Shown: in pieces, positions 12,906 through 26,400 of the stretch
Layout of the letters: every line of letters begins with the position of its first letter
Numbering within the stretch: position 1 is the first letter of the stretch
Assembly (NCBI RefSeq): GCF_001649575.2
Contig: NC_051430.1
Location: 17,008,705-17,072,704, forward strand
Origin: Kryptolebias marmoratus
Lineage: Eukaryota; Chordata; Actinopteri; Cyprinodontiformes; Rivulidae
Direction: 5' to 3'
Length of the DNA: 64,000 nucleotides
Notes under the pieces: generated by a model
Database searches by the model: none
The model's input: the letters and a program-made list of their open reading frames with translations, nothing else
Told to the model about the DNA's origin: nothing
Position numbers and translations under genes: made by a program

Positions 12906-15900
12906 GTAACGCTCTACAGAAAGGTTAGTGTTTAATGTTTTTTAACTTCTTGGTTAGGGTTAGTAAAACATGTAAGCTTGCACTAAAACCAATTATCCCA
13001 CCACATTTGTCTAATGTAAGAACTCAACCTTATCTTGATGTGGTGAATCCTACTCCACCTCTGTGAGATGAAAACACCTTAGAAACACAAAGAATCTTCA
13101 CACTGAAGTTGTGCTGGATGTCAGAGCCGTACACTATGTTTATATTGTGTCTGTTTTATGATTTAACATGAGACCTGACTTTCTCTTTAATTGCTGCACC
13201 ATGGATCACTGGCTGCATGACATGTTTATGGACTTCTTGTAAAGTTGCACATGTGGTTTCTCACTATTTCCTTCCTTCCACTGCTGCTAAGCATCAAGCT
13301 TTAGTTTTCCTCTTCATTTAGTGTGAAAACACATTTTCTTCATTATGATAACTGAAGTTAGAGAATGATAAGAAATTATGTCTGTGTGAATAATGGGCTG
13401 ACTTTTGTGTTTCCTACTTTTTATAATGTCTTACAAAAGCTCATTTATCTACCCTGATTGGGTCTCCTCAGAGAATTGTGTCACAGCAATAAAGTTTGGG
13501 GCCTAACCTCTAATGTTTACAGCATCTGTCACTAAGCATAGTGACGAAGAAAGAAAATAAATCAGAAAGGCTGAATAGGAAACAGAATGTGAGGAAAGTG
13601 AAAGGAAATGGGCATGAATTGTACTTCACTCTAGATCCAGTATATATTGCTGTGTTTGGAGCAGTTTTGCAGGGCTGCTCCAGGCTATGAACTGAACTTT
13701 CTTTGACGTGATTGCAGGACAACTCCTGGATCAGGGTTGAGCTTTAAAATCCATTCTACTTTGGAAAAAATCTCCCTTTCCCATCAGGAAGTACAGACCC
13801 TGATATTTCCACTGAGTCAGTCATTTGTCAGCTTTAGGCGGGTTATGAATGCAGTCAGAATAAATGTTTGTAGAGGGATATCATTTGAATTTGTTGCATT
13901 TTGAAAGGAAACAAAAGTGCATTGTGCAGAAAGTTTCGTTACTGCTGACGAACACAGGAGAGGAGGTAATTGTGACATATCTAAAGGTTTCCAATAAATC
14001 CACATGTTCCTTGTGTTTGAATCCAGAGGGACCAATTTGGGAAACAGGAGCAGCTGTGCACTGTCCTATGACACAATCCCAGAGTTCATTTCAGGTTTTG
14101 GGGGGGTTGCTTTCCTGTCTAAGCTGCACTGGCGCCTTAGAAATGTGGGGGTGGTCCTGATCCTCGAGCCCCACAGTTCACCACTCTTTTCAGCACTGAG
14201 ACAAATGCAGTTCAAACAATGTTTACATTGAGCATGTGCTAAGATGAGAGGTTTACGTCTATTTCCTAAAGCATAAAGAAAATTTATGGTTGGATACTCT
14301 TTAAAAAAACACTGATTTTCAAACAGTGTTTTGCTCATTTGGGAGGATGCATTTGGTATATCTTGCTGAAAGTTGATATCAAATCTGTCATTGAACATTA
14401 ACACTTCAGAACTGTTTACTTTAAACACTGTTTAAACACTGAATGGGATCTCATCTTCTGGAAAGTACCTCAACGTTTCTATTAAACACTGACCTCGATT
14501 CATTACACTCAGCCCTGGAAAGTGATCACAGAATCTTAGATTCTGAAACAAATACACCCAACCATGTGTTTGTGAAGCGCTTATTTGACAGGTTTGAAAA
14601 AAAATATTACCATAAAGTGTTTTCAAAGTAATTAAGTTTTTTTTTCTTCTTTTTGTTGTTTTCATTTTGATTTTATCCATAAACTCTTTTTGAAATTTCT
14701 TGCATTTGGCTCTACTTTGAAACCCAAAGTTTGCAAATTCTCCTAACTAAAAGCAACACAAAATGTGAAACAGATTGCCTTGCGTGGGAACGTAAATCAA
14801 CATGTGGCTTGGAGTGAGACAAGGTCGGATGATTACTCAAGCAATGCTGGGGGATTAATAGGGTTTACAACCCTCAGTCCATCCAAGGCTTATTCCCTGT
14901 CAAACAGGGGTCTATTCAGCAGTATTGAGAAGAGGATGGAACAAATTCATTCTTTTCCCCATTTCTTCTCGCTTTTCACACTGCGTACCACTTAAACAAA
15001 GGCCCCTCTGTGGGAAGAGAGGGTGTGTGGCAGCGATTGGGGGTTGTGCGTGAAGTTGTGTCTGGAAGGTTGCACGGCACTGCTAAACAAGTCATTTATC
15101 AGGAACACACACTTGCTACATTGTGGCAAAGAACAACTTGATAACTTTTTTTTCAAGCTTTCACAGAACTAAAGTAACAGTCAAGTAAACCTAAGCGTTA
15201 TAACATACAATTAATTTAAATTATTATCTCACAAATATAATTTTACATGGTGTCAACAAATTATTAGCAAGTGAGCCAGACATTTCATGAGCTGGGATTC
15301 TCAATTTCAATCAACATATCAAATAAGTAAACAACTATTTATTAGAAATAAAACAAATAAAATATATGCACTTATCTCCTATTTTAAAGTTGAAAGCTTT
15401 AAATTTTATTTTATTTTTATTATAAACTTGAAAACTTTAAAATAATCAAATGGAGCTCCAGTGGAGTTGTCATTATAAGGTAAATTTGATCAATTCTGAA
15501 CCTTGAGCCATCATTTTGTTCCTAGTGACTTAAAGTGTGCATTAATATTTAGTGGCCAAGCAATGAAATATTTACCAATTGCTGTCAAAATGTTCCACAG
15601 AGTCTGTTAAAAATTGTAAAACTGCTGTAAATATATATCAAATCTTTAAAAAGAAACACATATTCTCCCCTCTGCTAGGTGTTTAATATTTGATGAAGTA
15701 GTAGTTTTTTCAGTTAATTTAACCATGTTCAGTCCTTCCAACTAATAAAAATGTTGCTGATAAAATGCTGAATTTTACTTTTAAGCTAAAAATCTGGATG
15801 CCTTGTCTGTTTTGGCAAATATTTTGTTTGATAAGTGCTAATGACTTACAAATATCTGTTGGGGGAGACCTTATCAGAGCACTGACGGAGCGCATTCATC

Positions 15901-17486
15901 AGTTTTCAACTATGTTTGGCTCATTTAATGGGTTTTATGTCTGATCAGATTTAAATCTGCAAACTGTGATTGAGTCATTTCTGATCTTTGGTAAACACAG
16001 GCCTAGAAACAAAATCATGCAGTTTGTTTTGAAGCTATTTGTCATTCTGTGTGATTATGCCATCTCTTTTTTTTCACCCGTGGTGCCATTTACCTCCCAC
16101 AAGACTTCATACTGAGCCCTCCGTGAAATATATTTTCTATAATTTTACTATACGATCATCTAGGCAGATATGGGCAGTATTTCACTCGAAATTTAATTTG
16201 CTTCTCCCGCTGTCTGTGAAGAAACATCTCCTAAATTAAAGATTTTCTGATTATACACAGCCTATACTTCATTATGTGTTACATCCCCTCAAGTCATACT
16301 TGCTGCTCTAAAAAAATCAACAAAAATAAATAAAACTCTGACTTTTTTTGACATATGTGGGGTTAAAGTTTTTTTGTGCTGCACTTAGATTGAGGATACC
16401 ATCTGCTTCCCATCTGCAAGCTGACGGTAAAAAGCCTTCGTTCTCTTCCAATTGGAAGCAGTTAGGCCCTCTGATGTCCATGATGTACTAGTTTATTCAC
16501 TTTCACAAAGAAGCATGATTGTGTTTCTTACTTCTAAGCCAAATGTAAACGTCATGCTAGAAACTGAATCAGATTTATTTTATTCACAATGCCAGGTGGC
16601 TGACTGACCCCACCCATGTCCTTGGACAAGACTCCAGTTGAGACTCTGTTGTCTGTGTGATTTTTTTTTTTTTTTGTCTTTTTTTAGGGCTCCTTAAATC
16701 AATCAAAAAAAATAAAAGGAATATTTGGCTTTATGATAGCTTCTGGGTTTATCATTAAATTGATAGGGGTGCAAGAATTTGTAAGGAATCCACCAAGAGT
16801 ATTTCCCTATTCATCAACCTTCAGCATCCCAATAGTAAGTTAATGGGGTTTTTTTTCTTCTCAGGTAGGACTCCTTTAAACACAGTGTGGCATCCAACCT
16901 GTTCATAGCGAGACGAGACTTTTTAAACTTTAGATTCTCGCTTTTACCCAAACTCTAAATGTGAATCATTTGATTCAGACTGATTTCGAATGACTGTACA
17001 GCAGTGACGATAGCAGTAAAGGGTGGATATTCAGTAGGGGAAATTATGATGACTCATCACAGGTCACACCATTAAACTTAACAGTTTTGCACATTTACCA
17101 GAACAAAACTCAAGGCAGTTTGGTTTCCCACAAGTGATCTCTAATGAGCAAGCTCATTTCTCAGCGCAATTGTAAATTTTCTTTTTAGTGCCACTGTGGG
17201 CTATAAATGCATCCCAGCAAAACTCAAAGAGAACTCTGTGTGCTATGAAAACATACAGTAATGACATATAGGTTTCCATGGATTCATTTTGCTTACTTTT
17301 ATGCAGCTCCAGTTATGTGGAGTTTATAGCTCTCCATTTAAACTTATTTAAGGGAATGGTACATTCCTTTTAGATTGTCTCACTCTTCTTTATGGCAGCC
17401 AGGAGAGAAGATGCTTACAAAATAATATTCATAACATTATCTTGAGATAACAAGGCGTTCTATACCCTCTTGTTTCTGTTCACAGT
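12906..17486. other. Noncoding flank
   Basis: Nothing coding is recognised. The block at about 14770-15125 is less AT-rich and non-repetitive and includes ACAAAGG (SOX-like), so it is a possible enhancer of a cartilage gene. 15130-15860 is very AT-rich. Confidence 0.45.
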
Positions 17487-17585
17487 CAGAGGGAGCTGGT
17501 GCCAATCATCAGCGGTCACTGGGTGCGGTCACTGGGTGAAGGGTTTAGAACAAGTCACCAGTTCATCACTCATTGTCTCATTTAC
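17487..17585 (+). repeat. Fragment of the same repeat as 12590-12905
   Basis: GGGAGCTGGTGCC, then AGCGGTCACTGGGTG and CAAGTCACCAGTTCATC follow the same order as the longer copy. An internal 14-bp duplication (GCGGTCACTGGGTG, twice) is visible. Confidence 0.6.
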
Positions 17586-17589
17586 CTCA

Positions 17590-20050
17590 TTATCTTGAAA
17601 TAAGGATGGTTGTTTTAATGTGATATTACTTAGTTTGAGTATGTCATGAATGGTTTATATATGGTTAATAGTTAATATATAAATATATTTCAAATCAGCA
17701 ATATTGTTTTTTCATTTGATCCAAGCAGAGAAAAGTCACAACAAGGAACATTCAACCAACAGAGTAAAATGTTTAACTTGATGTACTAATAAAAATCATC
17801 TCCATGAGTAACTGCAGCAACACTGAACAATCAAATATGCAACATCTTTTAATCACAAGTAGATAAAAAGATTTCTCAAGAAAATGTACAAAACTAGATT
17901 TATAAGACTAATGAGATAACATAATTCTTAACCAACAATCATAATAAAATTGCAGAATTAAAAAAAAATCAATATTATTATCAATATTCTCAGCATTTTT
18001 CCTCCTGAATACTTAGTTACATTAAATGTGAAATCAGCACAGACAAGCTTTGAACCTACTCTTTAAAAGCCACTTTATAAATGTTTGCTAAATCCCCCCC
18101 AACAGTCACCTAATCACAGGCAAGTAATAACCATACATAACAAGGTGAAGATTCATTTTCCAAGTCTAATTAGGGACTCCAATTAGGGGGGTTGTGGTAA
18201 AATAAGACAGCAAAATGTGTGAATAAGCAGTTTCAAGTGTTGATCTGAACTACTTCAAAATTTTAGTCCACACTTCTTGTTCACCATGTTATCACCACTC
18301 AGACTCCATTCGCTCACCTCAGACTCAGGTCAAATGAATCCTGCTGCAGTTTCCAATTATACTTCACTTAAAATTCAGACCACAGTCCACTTGTTCTGTG
18401 ACGCATGACTCACAAACAATGTGCACATTGCTCAATCCTACTTAGGTGCTTTTGTTGGGTGTCCGGCATCACTTTACAGTGTGTGTGTGCTATAAGTGAG
18501 ATCCAATATCTTGCATAACAGACCGCTGAAACACAAACTCTCACTTTTGAAGTCATTACAAGTTTTTTTTTCTTTTTTGAAAAGTTGCAACTAATGATTT
18601 CCATTAAAATCCAGCTACATATTCACCAATTAAGATGCAAGAAACAAGGTCATTAGAAATATGAGTAATTTAACTTCAAAAGTTAGTGGGCGTACTAAAT
18701 AATATAATAACCTAGCACCTAATTTTGAAATTAAGATGATTGTCCAAGTTGTGATGCGGTGATGTCTCTCCCTCGGTCTCTTGCAGCTGTGGCTAACATG
18801 AAACCAAATGCCTTCATGCCTCCTGGTGAGAGTTTGTCATCCAAGAAGAAGACCAAAACCAGATGGAGGCATGGAAAAACACAACGTGACCCAGAAACAA
18901 CTGTCTGATTGTGTCAGTACAACACAAATCTTAAAACTGCTTTATCATGATAACAAAAGCTGTTCAAAATGACTGACTGTCCTGTATTGAGATATAATGT
19001 ATATACATAAATATCTAGATTTGGTAGCTGAGTGACATGAAAACTGGATTTTATGATTTTAAAAAAAATGGTTAAGTTTTTCAGGTAAACTTTTAGGTCT
19101 TTTACTTTCATGTTGGCATTTGATGAGGCCTTTCAATGAGAGGAGAATCATCTTCAAGAAACAAAAAAGGGAGTCCAGTTTTATTCTGCACAAGCATTTA
19201 ATCCAGTACCTCACACACACACAGTTTCGCCTTAATCCATTTTTGGGATGGAACTTGTCACCCATGTAACCAAAGAAAAGTGGAGATTTACAAGAAATTC
19301 ATTTCTGTACCAATGTAGTAAAATCTAAAATCTTATATTGCAAACTCAAATAAACTGAATACATTTCCATTCCCCATTTGTTAAATTGTTTGAACCAATA
19401 CCTTCTTTACTACATGTTGGTTTGTGTGTCTGTGCTCAAGCCAACGAATGATGAACCGATGACCAAGCATAGATCTGTGCCTCTACCACTGCGATCGCCC
19501 TTTAGTCATTGCTTACAGAGAGAAAGCAGAACAGCCAGAGGAGCCAACTGGGCAGCCACCATGGTGCAGAGCCAGCTCTAATCATGATCTGTTGACAGAA
19601 AATATCCATTATAAAACACAAAATGAAAAACACCAGGTTTTTTTCTCCTTCTTGACCTCATATAGAGGGGAGAAGACTGCGACATAGCAGCTGCGTGGAG
19701 TTACGGCTGCTTTGCTCATGTATGAATCTACTAGCACATTTGCTTTCTCATCCCACCCAGACCTTTTAAAGTCCCATTCATATACCCTACGTCATCCTCT
19801 GAAATGGTTCCAAGTTCAGTCAAACAAACAAATAAACAAGAAACACATGTTTGGCGTTTGGCTGTGGCTAAAGTGAATCTGTTCAACACAGGATCATATG
19901 TGCTTTCTCAGCTTTGACCTTTTCCTGTCCATTGTTATGGAAAGTTTACATAGGACACTCCCAAGAGTTTTGACAGTGCCTTATTGGATGTTATACACAC
20001 CATCCTGCACTTTAAGAGCCTTGATCCAAAGAGCTGATAAATGTTAAGAA
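17590..20050. other. Noncoding flank
   Basis: AT-rich, with only the candidate microexon at 18787-18825 standing out. Confidence 0.45.
18787..18825 (+). other. Candidate 39-nt microexon upstream of hapln1
   Basis: A strong polypyrimidine tract ending TCTCTTGCAG is followed 39 nt later by a GTGAGAGT donor. The segment has an ATG followed by nine open codons ending in phase 1, which is compatible with hapln1 coding exon 2. A transcript using it would lack a signal peptide, so a noncoding leader exon is the more sensible reading. It may be a chance pairing. Confidence 0.2.
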
Positions 20051-20051
20051 G

Positions 20052-20177
20052 AAATATACCACCTGGACTGAGCTGAGAGCTGCAGAAACAGCTGTGGATG
20101 CGCTCATGGCCTTGAGACTTGGCCTTAACTAAACAGACTTATGTAGGAGTTTCAGGGTGGGATTTCAAATCCGCTCG
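20052..20177 (+). promoter_or_regulatory. Candidate distal untranslated first exon of hapln1
   Basis: A perfect GTAAGT donor at 20178 follows a non-repetitive segment rich in AGCTG/CTGCAG motifs, with an AAATATA box at 20052-20058. This would suit a 5' noncoding exon about 3.2 kb above the coding start; mammalian HAPLN1 also has an upstream noncoding exon. No transcript evidence is available, so this is a weak prediction that competes with the promoter at 23040-23150. Confidence 0.2.
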
Positions 20178-20894
20178 GTAAGTCTGTGTGCATAACTTCA
20201 AGCATATGGGTTTGAGCCTTTCTTTACCTTTTAGGGCATTTTCTTTAGTTGTTTTGCTCCAGGTCAGTGTGCTGTTGTGCTGTTTTATGTTTGTAGTACT
20301 GTTTTCACGTTGCTAGGATTTATATCAGCCCATAAATTGCAATGAAATACAATAAAGTTTTGAAATCTGTGCTTTTCATGTGATTAACTCATCAAAAGCT
20401 CTACTCTACAGTAAGAATACAACCTTTGATCATTAAAGAGTTTTTTTTTCTTATCAGAGTGGGAGATTAAAAAAAAGAAAACTACAAAATATATTTTACA
20501 CCTTATCACAGTGTACTGTAAACATGAACATGTTGTTACAGCATTAACTTAAATCTACAAATTGTAATGTGAAACAAAAAAAAACTTACAAAGTTAAAGT
20601 TAAAATAACATAGATGCTGGTAACACTGGGGTATCGCAGACAAAAGAAAATGCAAGGACAACCTTGAAATAAGCATCTAATGGTTGGTTTACTTCAATGA
20701 TAGCAAATTATATTTGTTCTGAAATGATTATTGTTGTCAGCTTCTGGTACCCAAGATTGCCTGGGTGCCAATCAGGTGGCTGATTGGTACAGAATTGTCA
20801 GTGCCTATGAGCAACCAGTGACAATCATGTCCCCCACAGAGCGAAGTTTATCAAAGACTAGCACCAAAACTTGGGAGTGAAGAAGAGAGAATAG

Positions 20895-21143
20895 CCTGTC
20901 TGCAGTCCTGTCCTCAACCCCAGTGAATACTTGTGGAATCAGCTTGTGTGTGCTGTTTGCTCAAGAGTGACCAACACAATCACACTGGCTGACGTACAAG
21001 AAATGCTTGTTGAAGAGTGGGATGCCGTCCCACAGCAGAGTGTGACCAAGCTCCTGAGCAGTATAGGGAGGAGGTGCCAGGCTGTTGTGGCTGTGTATGG
21101 TTCTTCCACGTGCTACTGGAGCCCCTCTTTGTTAAATGAATAA
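20895..21143 (+). pseudogene. Tc1-like transposase C-terminal remnant
   Basis: The frame reads SPVLNPSEYLWNQL, then DVQEMLVEEWDAVPQQSV and RRRCQAVV before a stop at 21143. This matches the end of Tc1-family transposases (SPDLNPIEHLW, LVEEWNAIPQ, RRRCQAV). The catalytic Asp of the usual PDLNP is replaced in PVLNP, and the rest of the gene upstream is not readable, so it is dead. Related noncoding sequence probably extends on both sides, about 20620-21180. Confidence 0.85.
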
Positions 21144-21446
21144 AATGTTTAACTGCCAGTATGTCTTGTTTCCTAAAAATTCAATCATCCAACTCAATAA
21201 ACAACTCCAAACAAGAGTAAATAGCTGAATAAGCTGTTTGGTACTGGCAGAGAATATTTGGCAAGTTTTTATTTTGGTGAACAACCCACATACTCAACAT
21301 TGCTGCTCAAACCACAAATGCATGTTCTTACAAATGTGGCACTTTTTAAGGGGAAATAAACAGGCTTTCTAATTGTATAGGATTATTGTCAAAAAGCATT
21401 GTTACAACAAAGAATTAATCAAATTTCCTTACATATTTTGCTAAGT

Positions 21447-21447
<1 letters not shown>

Positions 21448-21544
<97 letters not shown>

Positions 21545-21562
21545 GTCTATCTATCTATCTAG
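21448..21562. repeat. Tetranucleotide microsatellite (ATCT)n
   Basis: About 28 units of ATCT with one ATCT-to-GTCT interruption near 21544. Probably length-variable between individuals. The ORF through it is an artefact of the repeat. Confidence 0.98.
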
Positions 21563-23039
21563 ACACCTTTTTATTTTTATTCCACATGTAACAGTTTCGT
21601 TGGAACTGTTTTTCTTGTGGCTGATTATCGAAGACATTATGTAACCTTTCACCATTCACATTTATTCAGACATAAACCGTGCTGTATAAAACTAAATTCC
21701 ACTTTGACTGAAAACCACTCGGCTTTTCCAAACTCAGACACATTGTATATTTCAGTTGTCAAGGCATTTCAAATCTATTTATGTCGACTTCCCTAACACT
21801 CTGAGACATGTCTCATATTTCTGTTGATTGATTAAAAACATCCATGTTAAGCCCAAGCAATATTTTTTTGTTGATGGTTCACCTATCTTGTACACCTTTA
21901 GTATACACAAAGTCAGTTTGTCTTTTAATCCTTTCTGTGCTAACATAAACATCATCTCTTTCCAACACGTGTTTGCCAGATCATTGTGTTCTCACAAAAG
22001 GGCAACTGTTGGAAGGGAAGGAAGTTCTCGTTTATTTAGTTATCTTGCCATTATCTATAAAACTGTTACAGGCTGCTCTGCCTTTGAAAATCTTTTGATT
22101 ATCCCATGTACGCTGACAGTGCAGTAGGTGATCACAGCCTTGTTTTAGGTTTGTAGTCTTTTGCCCTGTGCAGTGATGCCTGTGGGACTTTTTTTTTAAA
22201 CATTGCTGAAATGGGCCCCTTCGTTTTTACCCCTGCCTGGAGTTGCAATTTAAGTTCGGACTTACAGGTTTATGGATCAGAGGCCCAACATGTACTGAAC
22301 TGTCATCTTTTCTGTGACTTGAAGGACTGATAAATGGGTTAAAGAAGAAAAAAAAGAGTAAGAGAAAACAATTTTGGTTGTCCCAGCTGTAATAACTTCA
22401 GTATGGAGTATAATAACTCGGGGATGAACTGGTCCAAACAAACCAAATCAGCATGTTGTTCTATTTTCAATTTTGCCATCTTTCAAAGACCACTAGAATG
22501 CCTGACAAAATGTTTCAGAGAAACCACTTGGGGCCTCATGGTTGCAAGTTCATGGCCTGCCTGCATTAAGCCACTGAATGCCTCCACTTCTACCTCTGTC
22601 AGAGGAGGGACAGACCCTAATTTACAACAACTGCGTAGAGTGTGGGTATTTGCTGACTTCCTTTTTAAACTTAATAGTCACATATGTTGACAATCGAAGA
22701 TGTTAAAAGGAAAAGAAAAAAAAAAAGAAAAGAAAGTGAATACAAAAAATTTACAGTAGAACCAAATGAGTTGGATGCAAAAGTACAACTTCTATCAACT
22801 GTTGTGCATTTTTTTTACTCTCTTAAATTTTTGAAATTTTTTTTATTCATTTGTGAATTAAGCATTAAACATGATAATTATAATTTGTCTAAGTCATGCT
22901 TTTTTTTCTTTGCAAAAACAAATTACTTAAGGTCTGCCACTAACTTTAAACAAAACTTGCTGATTATTTGCCTAAAATTTGTTGTTTCCTTATTATTTTC
23001 CCTCCTGAGAGAGGAGAGATTTTTTTTTTCTTATAAGAA
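21563..23039. other. Noncoding sequence just above hapln1
   Basis: The apparent 180-codon frame at 22684-23226 is low in complexity (runs of K and F from A and T tracts) and has no family resemblance. No gene is called. Confidence 0.55.
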
Positions 23040-23150
23040 GTGCCACAGGGGACCTGGTAAAGAAGCTATGAATGGTGATGGGCTGAGGGGAGGAGGAGTG
23101 GTCTCTACCATGCAAGGCTATAATAAAAGGAACTTGTCTGGACCTCTGAG
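23040..23150 (+). promoter_or_regulatory. hapln1: Candidate hapln1 proximal promoter with TATA-like box
   Basis: A locally G-rich block (23045-23100) is followed by TATAATAAAAGG at 23119-23130, about 240 bp before the start codon. If used, transcription would start near 23155 and the leader would be continuous with coding exon 1, or spliced through the acceptor-like CTACAG ending at 23318. A four-codon upstream ORF would begin near 23218. The evidence is motif and position only. Confidence 0.4.
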
Positions 23151-23371
23151 GAGCCCAAATTTTTCCAGTAGCACCACAACAGCCTGCTGCTGCACAAAGA
23201 GGAAAAAGAGGCAGATAGATGAATAAGAATTAGAAAGAAAATTGTTAAAATTAACAATCAAATTTCTCTGACTTATTTCTTTTTCATTATCACATTTTTT
23301 TAATTTTTTGAGCTACAGGGGCTTTTATATTAAAAACTAAAAAGTTGTAAAGAAAGGCACACAGAGAGAAA

Positions 23372-23462
23372 ATGATGAGTCTGCTGTGCATCACAATAAT
23401 CTCCCTGAGCCTGGCTGGCAGTGCGTATTGTGAAATGACAAGTCCTCCTTCTCCAATAACAG
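23372..23462 (+). CDS. hapln1: hapln1 coding exon 1: signal peptide
   Basis: The exon begins with two tandem ATG codons (23372 and 23375), both with A at -3; the first is taken as the start. A hydrophobic stretch rich in L, I and S (residues 3-18) ends near SAYC, a plausible signal peptidase site. The exon ends in phase 1 at a GTAAGA donor. Only about ten residues follow the signal peptide before the splice, and the residues joining it to the Ig domain are few, so the N-terminal linker is shorter than in mammals. Confidence 0.85.
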
Positions 23463-26400
23463 GTAAGAAAAAAAATGCTGCAAATGTTTTAAGTTTCATT
23501 GATTGTGTTTCTGTTTCTGTTTGTATGAATGTATATGTGTATGTATGACAGTGTGCAGAAAGAAGAAGAGCAGGAGGATGAGATGTGTAAGGGATCTGAG
23601 TAAAGTGGTACCACAGCAGGCTTGTGGAACAACAGAGCCATTGTAGAATTGACTAACAGAGTTGTCTCTGGGGTAACACACATTTGCATACACTGTGACT
23701 CACCACTGACTCGTTGACTTGCATACAGACCACCACGGCATGGACTGGCTGGTGAATAAATTACCCTGTCATTCACCGGGGGGCTTACTGGTGGCTCTGC
23801 TGCTCAAGACCCACACCATTAATCCCACTTGTTGTACTAGAAGTAGGTCACAAATGCCTCAGTGGCTGAAACTAGGCTAGTAGTGCTTGTCCTTTTTTGT
23901 GGACATAAACTCTTCCATAGATGCAAAAATAGTCATGAGTTTCCAGGGTTTAAATGTTGACTTTTTGCCCTTTATATATATTTATTTTATGTAATTTTAC
24001 TTGCACTTGAGCCCTATTCAAAAGTTGACACCAACTGCAACTGTGAGCTATTATACTACCAGAGTACCCATCTGTAGTACTCTGGTAAGAAGAATATAGG
24101 CTATCCAGGAGCCATCATCTTTTAGATTGAGTGATATTTAATGCATTTTCAACAGCCCAGCAAGCTGACTCAGTACATCCAAAATTAGGCTGTCTTTCTT
24201 CCAAGGAACAGTGGAAATGGTTCCTCTGTAAGGAGATAGGCTTCTCACTATTAAGGCAATAAGCTTTCTTTATCCAGTCATTGAAATTTCTCTCACGAGC
24301 CGGGGATGTCATGTTTCTATGCACTGTAAATGACTTTTCTCTCTCTGTATTATGTAAAAACATTTGCCTGGCTACAGCCAAATCGATCATTGTTCTGTGC
24401 GGTATATATTTTTGTAATAGGAGCAGCCTGTCTGTTCATGGGGTGTTGCCTGTCCTAAGACATACTGAGTCACTGTAACATTGGGAGCATTTGGAAACGA
24501 GCCATGGCAACAGGCAGCCTGACAAGAGCCAAGCAAAGATTAATCACCCACAGCCAAATGTATAGAGCCCCATACTGAACAGCAGCCAGATGACTGTCTT
24601 TCCCTGTGAGGTAATAGTCTGTTAGGTCTAATGCTCACTGTGGCTGCTGGTTACTGAGCCTCGGCCCAGTTGCTCAGGCTGGGTGAGAAAAGGGAGCTTG
24701 ACTGGAAATGGTATATATAAGATGTTGATGGAGCTGCATTTAATGTTTCTTTTACAATTTAACAGTTGGCATCAATTTCTGATGATTGGAACTGACGTGG
24801 ATTTAATATGTGTGCCCAAATGATGACATGTCTCACACACAGACACACATTTGAGTTTGCCCCGTATGACAGAACACAGGAAATACTTAGTGGACCTAGT
24901 GTGAAGGAGTTGGCCTGCTGTGTTTGTCCCAGCTGTGCTTGTTAATCCTTTCTCCATTCTCCGCACCAATGGGCCAACAGGAAGAGGAGAGTAAAAGCTG
25001 TGGGATGTTGCGAGTCATCCAATGCCTTGCTGCTCCGTTAAAGGGTGTGGTACGCAGTGATGTAAACAAGCAAAGTGCAGTCTTCAGATTTGCAGGTGTT
25101 CACATCTAGGATCTGGGCCAGAATTGATCAGCAATTAAAATGAATGCTCTTGGGTGAAACAGTTTAATTAGACTTTTGTAGTTTCAGCACACAGAGTAAA
25201 TTTGGATCTCTGTATTGTTGGTAACTTAAAGCTCAGTGTTGCAGAGAAACAGATGGTTCCAATCATTTGCTAATGCAACTTTTTACAGAGTGAGAGATAA
25301 TTGTGCTTGGTAATAAAATGGCAACATGGCTTTGCTGCAGCTGCTTTACTCTTATACATATGTTTACTTAGATCTTTATACTGGGTTCTCATTACCAACT
25401 GGACTCTTCAAGAAAAAAATAAGTCCACTAATTAAGCACACATTTGTATGCAAAATGAGTCATGTTGGTTCACCTTTGACCTTAGAGGGTCACATGAAGT
25501 TTTTAGTTCTAAAAAAAATAAGATTAATCCCCTGCTTTCTCCTGCTCTGAAGGTACACACAACAGGCTGTGGCATTATGAGTATAATGTGTCACGCTTAA
25601 TTGAGGCTATATTCTCTGCAGGTTTGAATACAGGAGCAGGAAAGAGTGTGGATTTATTTTTACAGTAACAGGCTTCAAGATATTCACATTGGAGATATTA
25701 TATTTATTAATCAGTGGACTCATTGTATCTCATTTTGCAGGGCTACAAACCAAATCTAGTCGTTGAATTTTTTTCTTTGCACTGAAAAACAATTCCATGC
25801 AACAGCACAATGAACCCCTTTGTTTGCTCTAAACTCATAAATAAACTTTGGAAATATCTTGACATTATAGTTGGGTGGCATCGCACCTGGGGAGTTGGCG
25901 TTGACGTCACCTTTTGCGAGCGCTTTGATGAGCTGTTGAGTCACACTTAGGCTTCAGCTGCCCCACACGCTACTGCTACCCATGCAGAGACTTTATGAGG
26001 AAGGAGAGGTTGAGTCATTTCTCACTGGCGAAACTGGCAAAGAAAGGTCTTTTAAACACTGTTTTGTTTTGAAAAAGAAAAAAGAAAACATTAGTCATAA
26101 GCAGTGAAAGTGTTACTTAGCTTATAAAATACCTGGCATCTTGTTAACCACTTGGAACATGAGTGGGGTTATTAAATTTAAAAATGTGGCAATAGAATGA
26201 GTCACTGGCATATACAAGCTTGTGAGTGAAAAGGAAAGTGTAACGAGGTATAAAGTGGGATTGAGCAACAGCTTAGACTTGTCAGCAGTGATTCTGCTTA
26301 ATCCCTATGAAGAGGTGCTTGATAATAAGAATCTTGGGGACACTGAATTGGAAAAACACACATGTACTGTATAGTTTAGCTGAAATAGTTTACATCCCAC

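Noticed and set aside
21399..21644. 81-codon frame of repeated Ser-Ile-Tyr-Leu
   Set aside because: Simple translation of the ATCT microsatellite.
1..23000. Search for exons of edil3, the usual neighbour beyond HAPLN1
   Set aside because: No discoidin or EGF exon was recognised. The gene may lie further upstream, outside the window.
22684..23226. 180-codon frame just above hapln1
   Set aside because: Low-complexity Lys and Phe runs from A and T tracts, overlapping the likely promoter. No domain or splice context.
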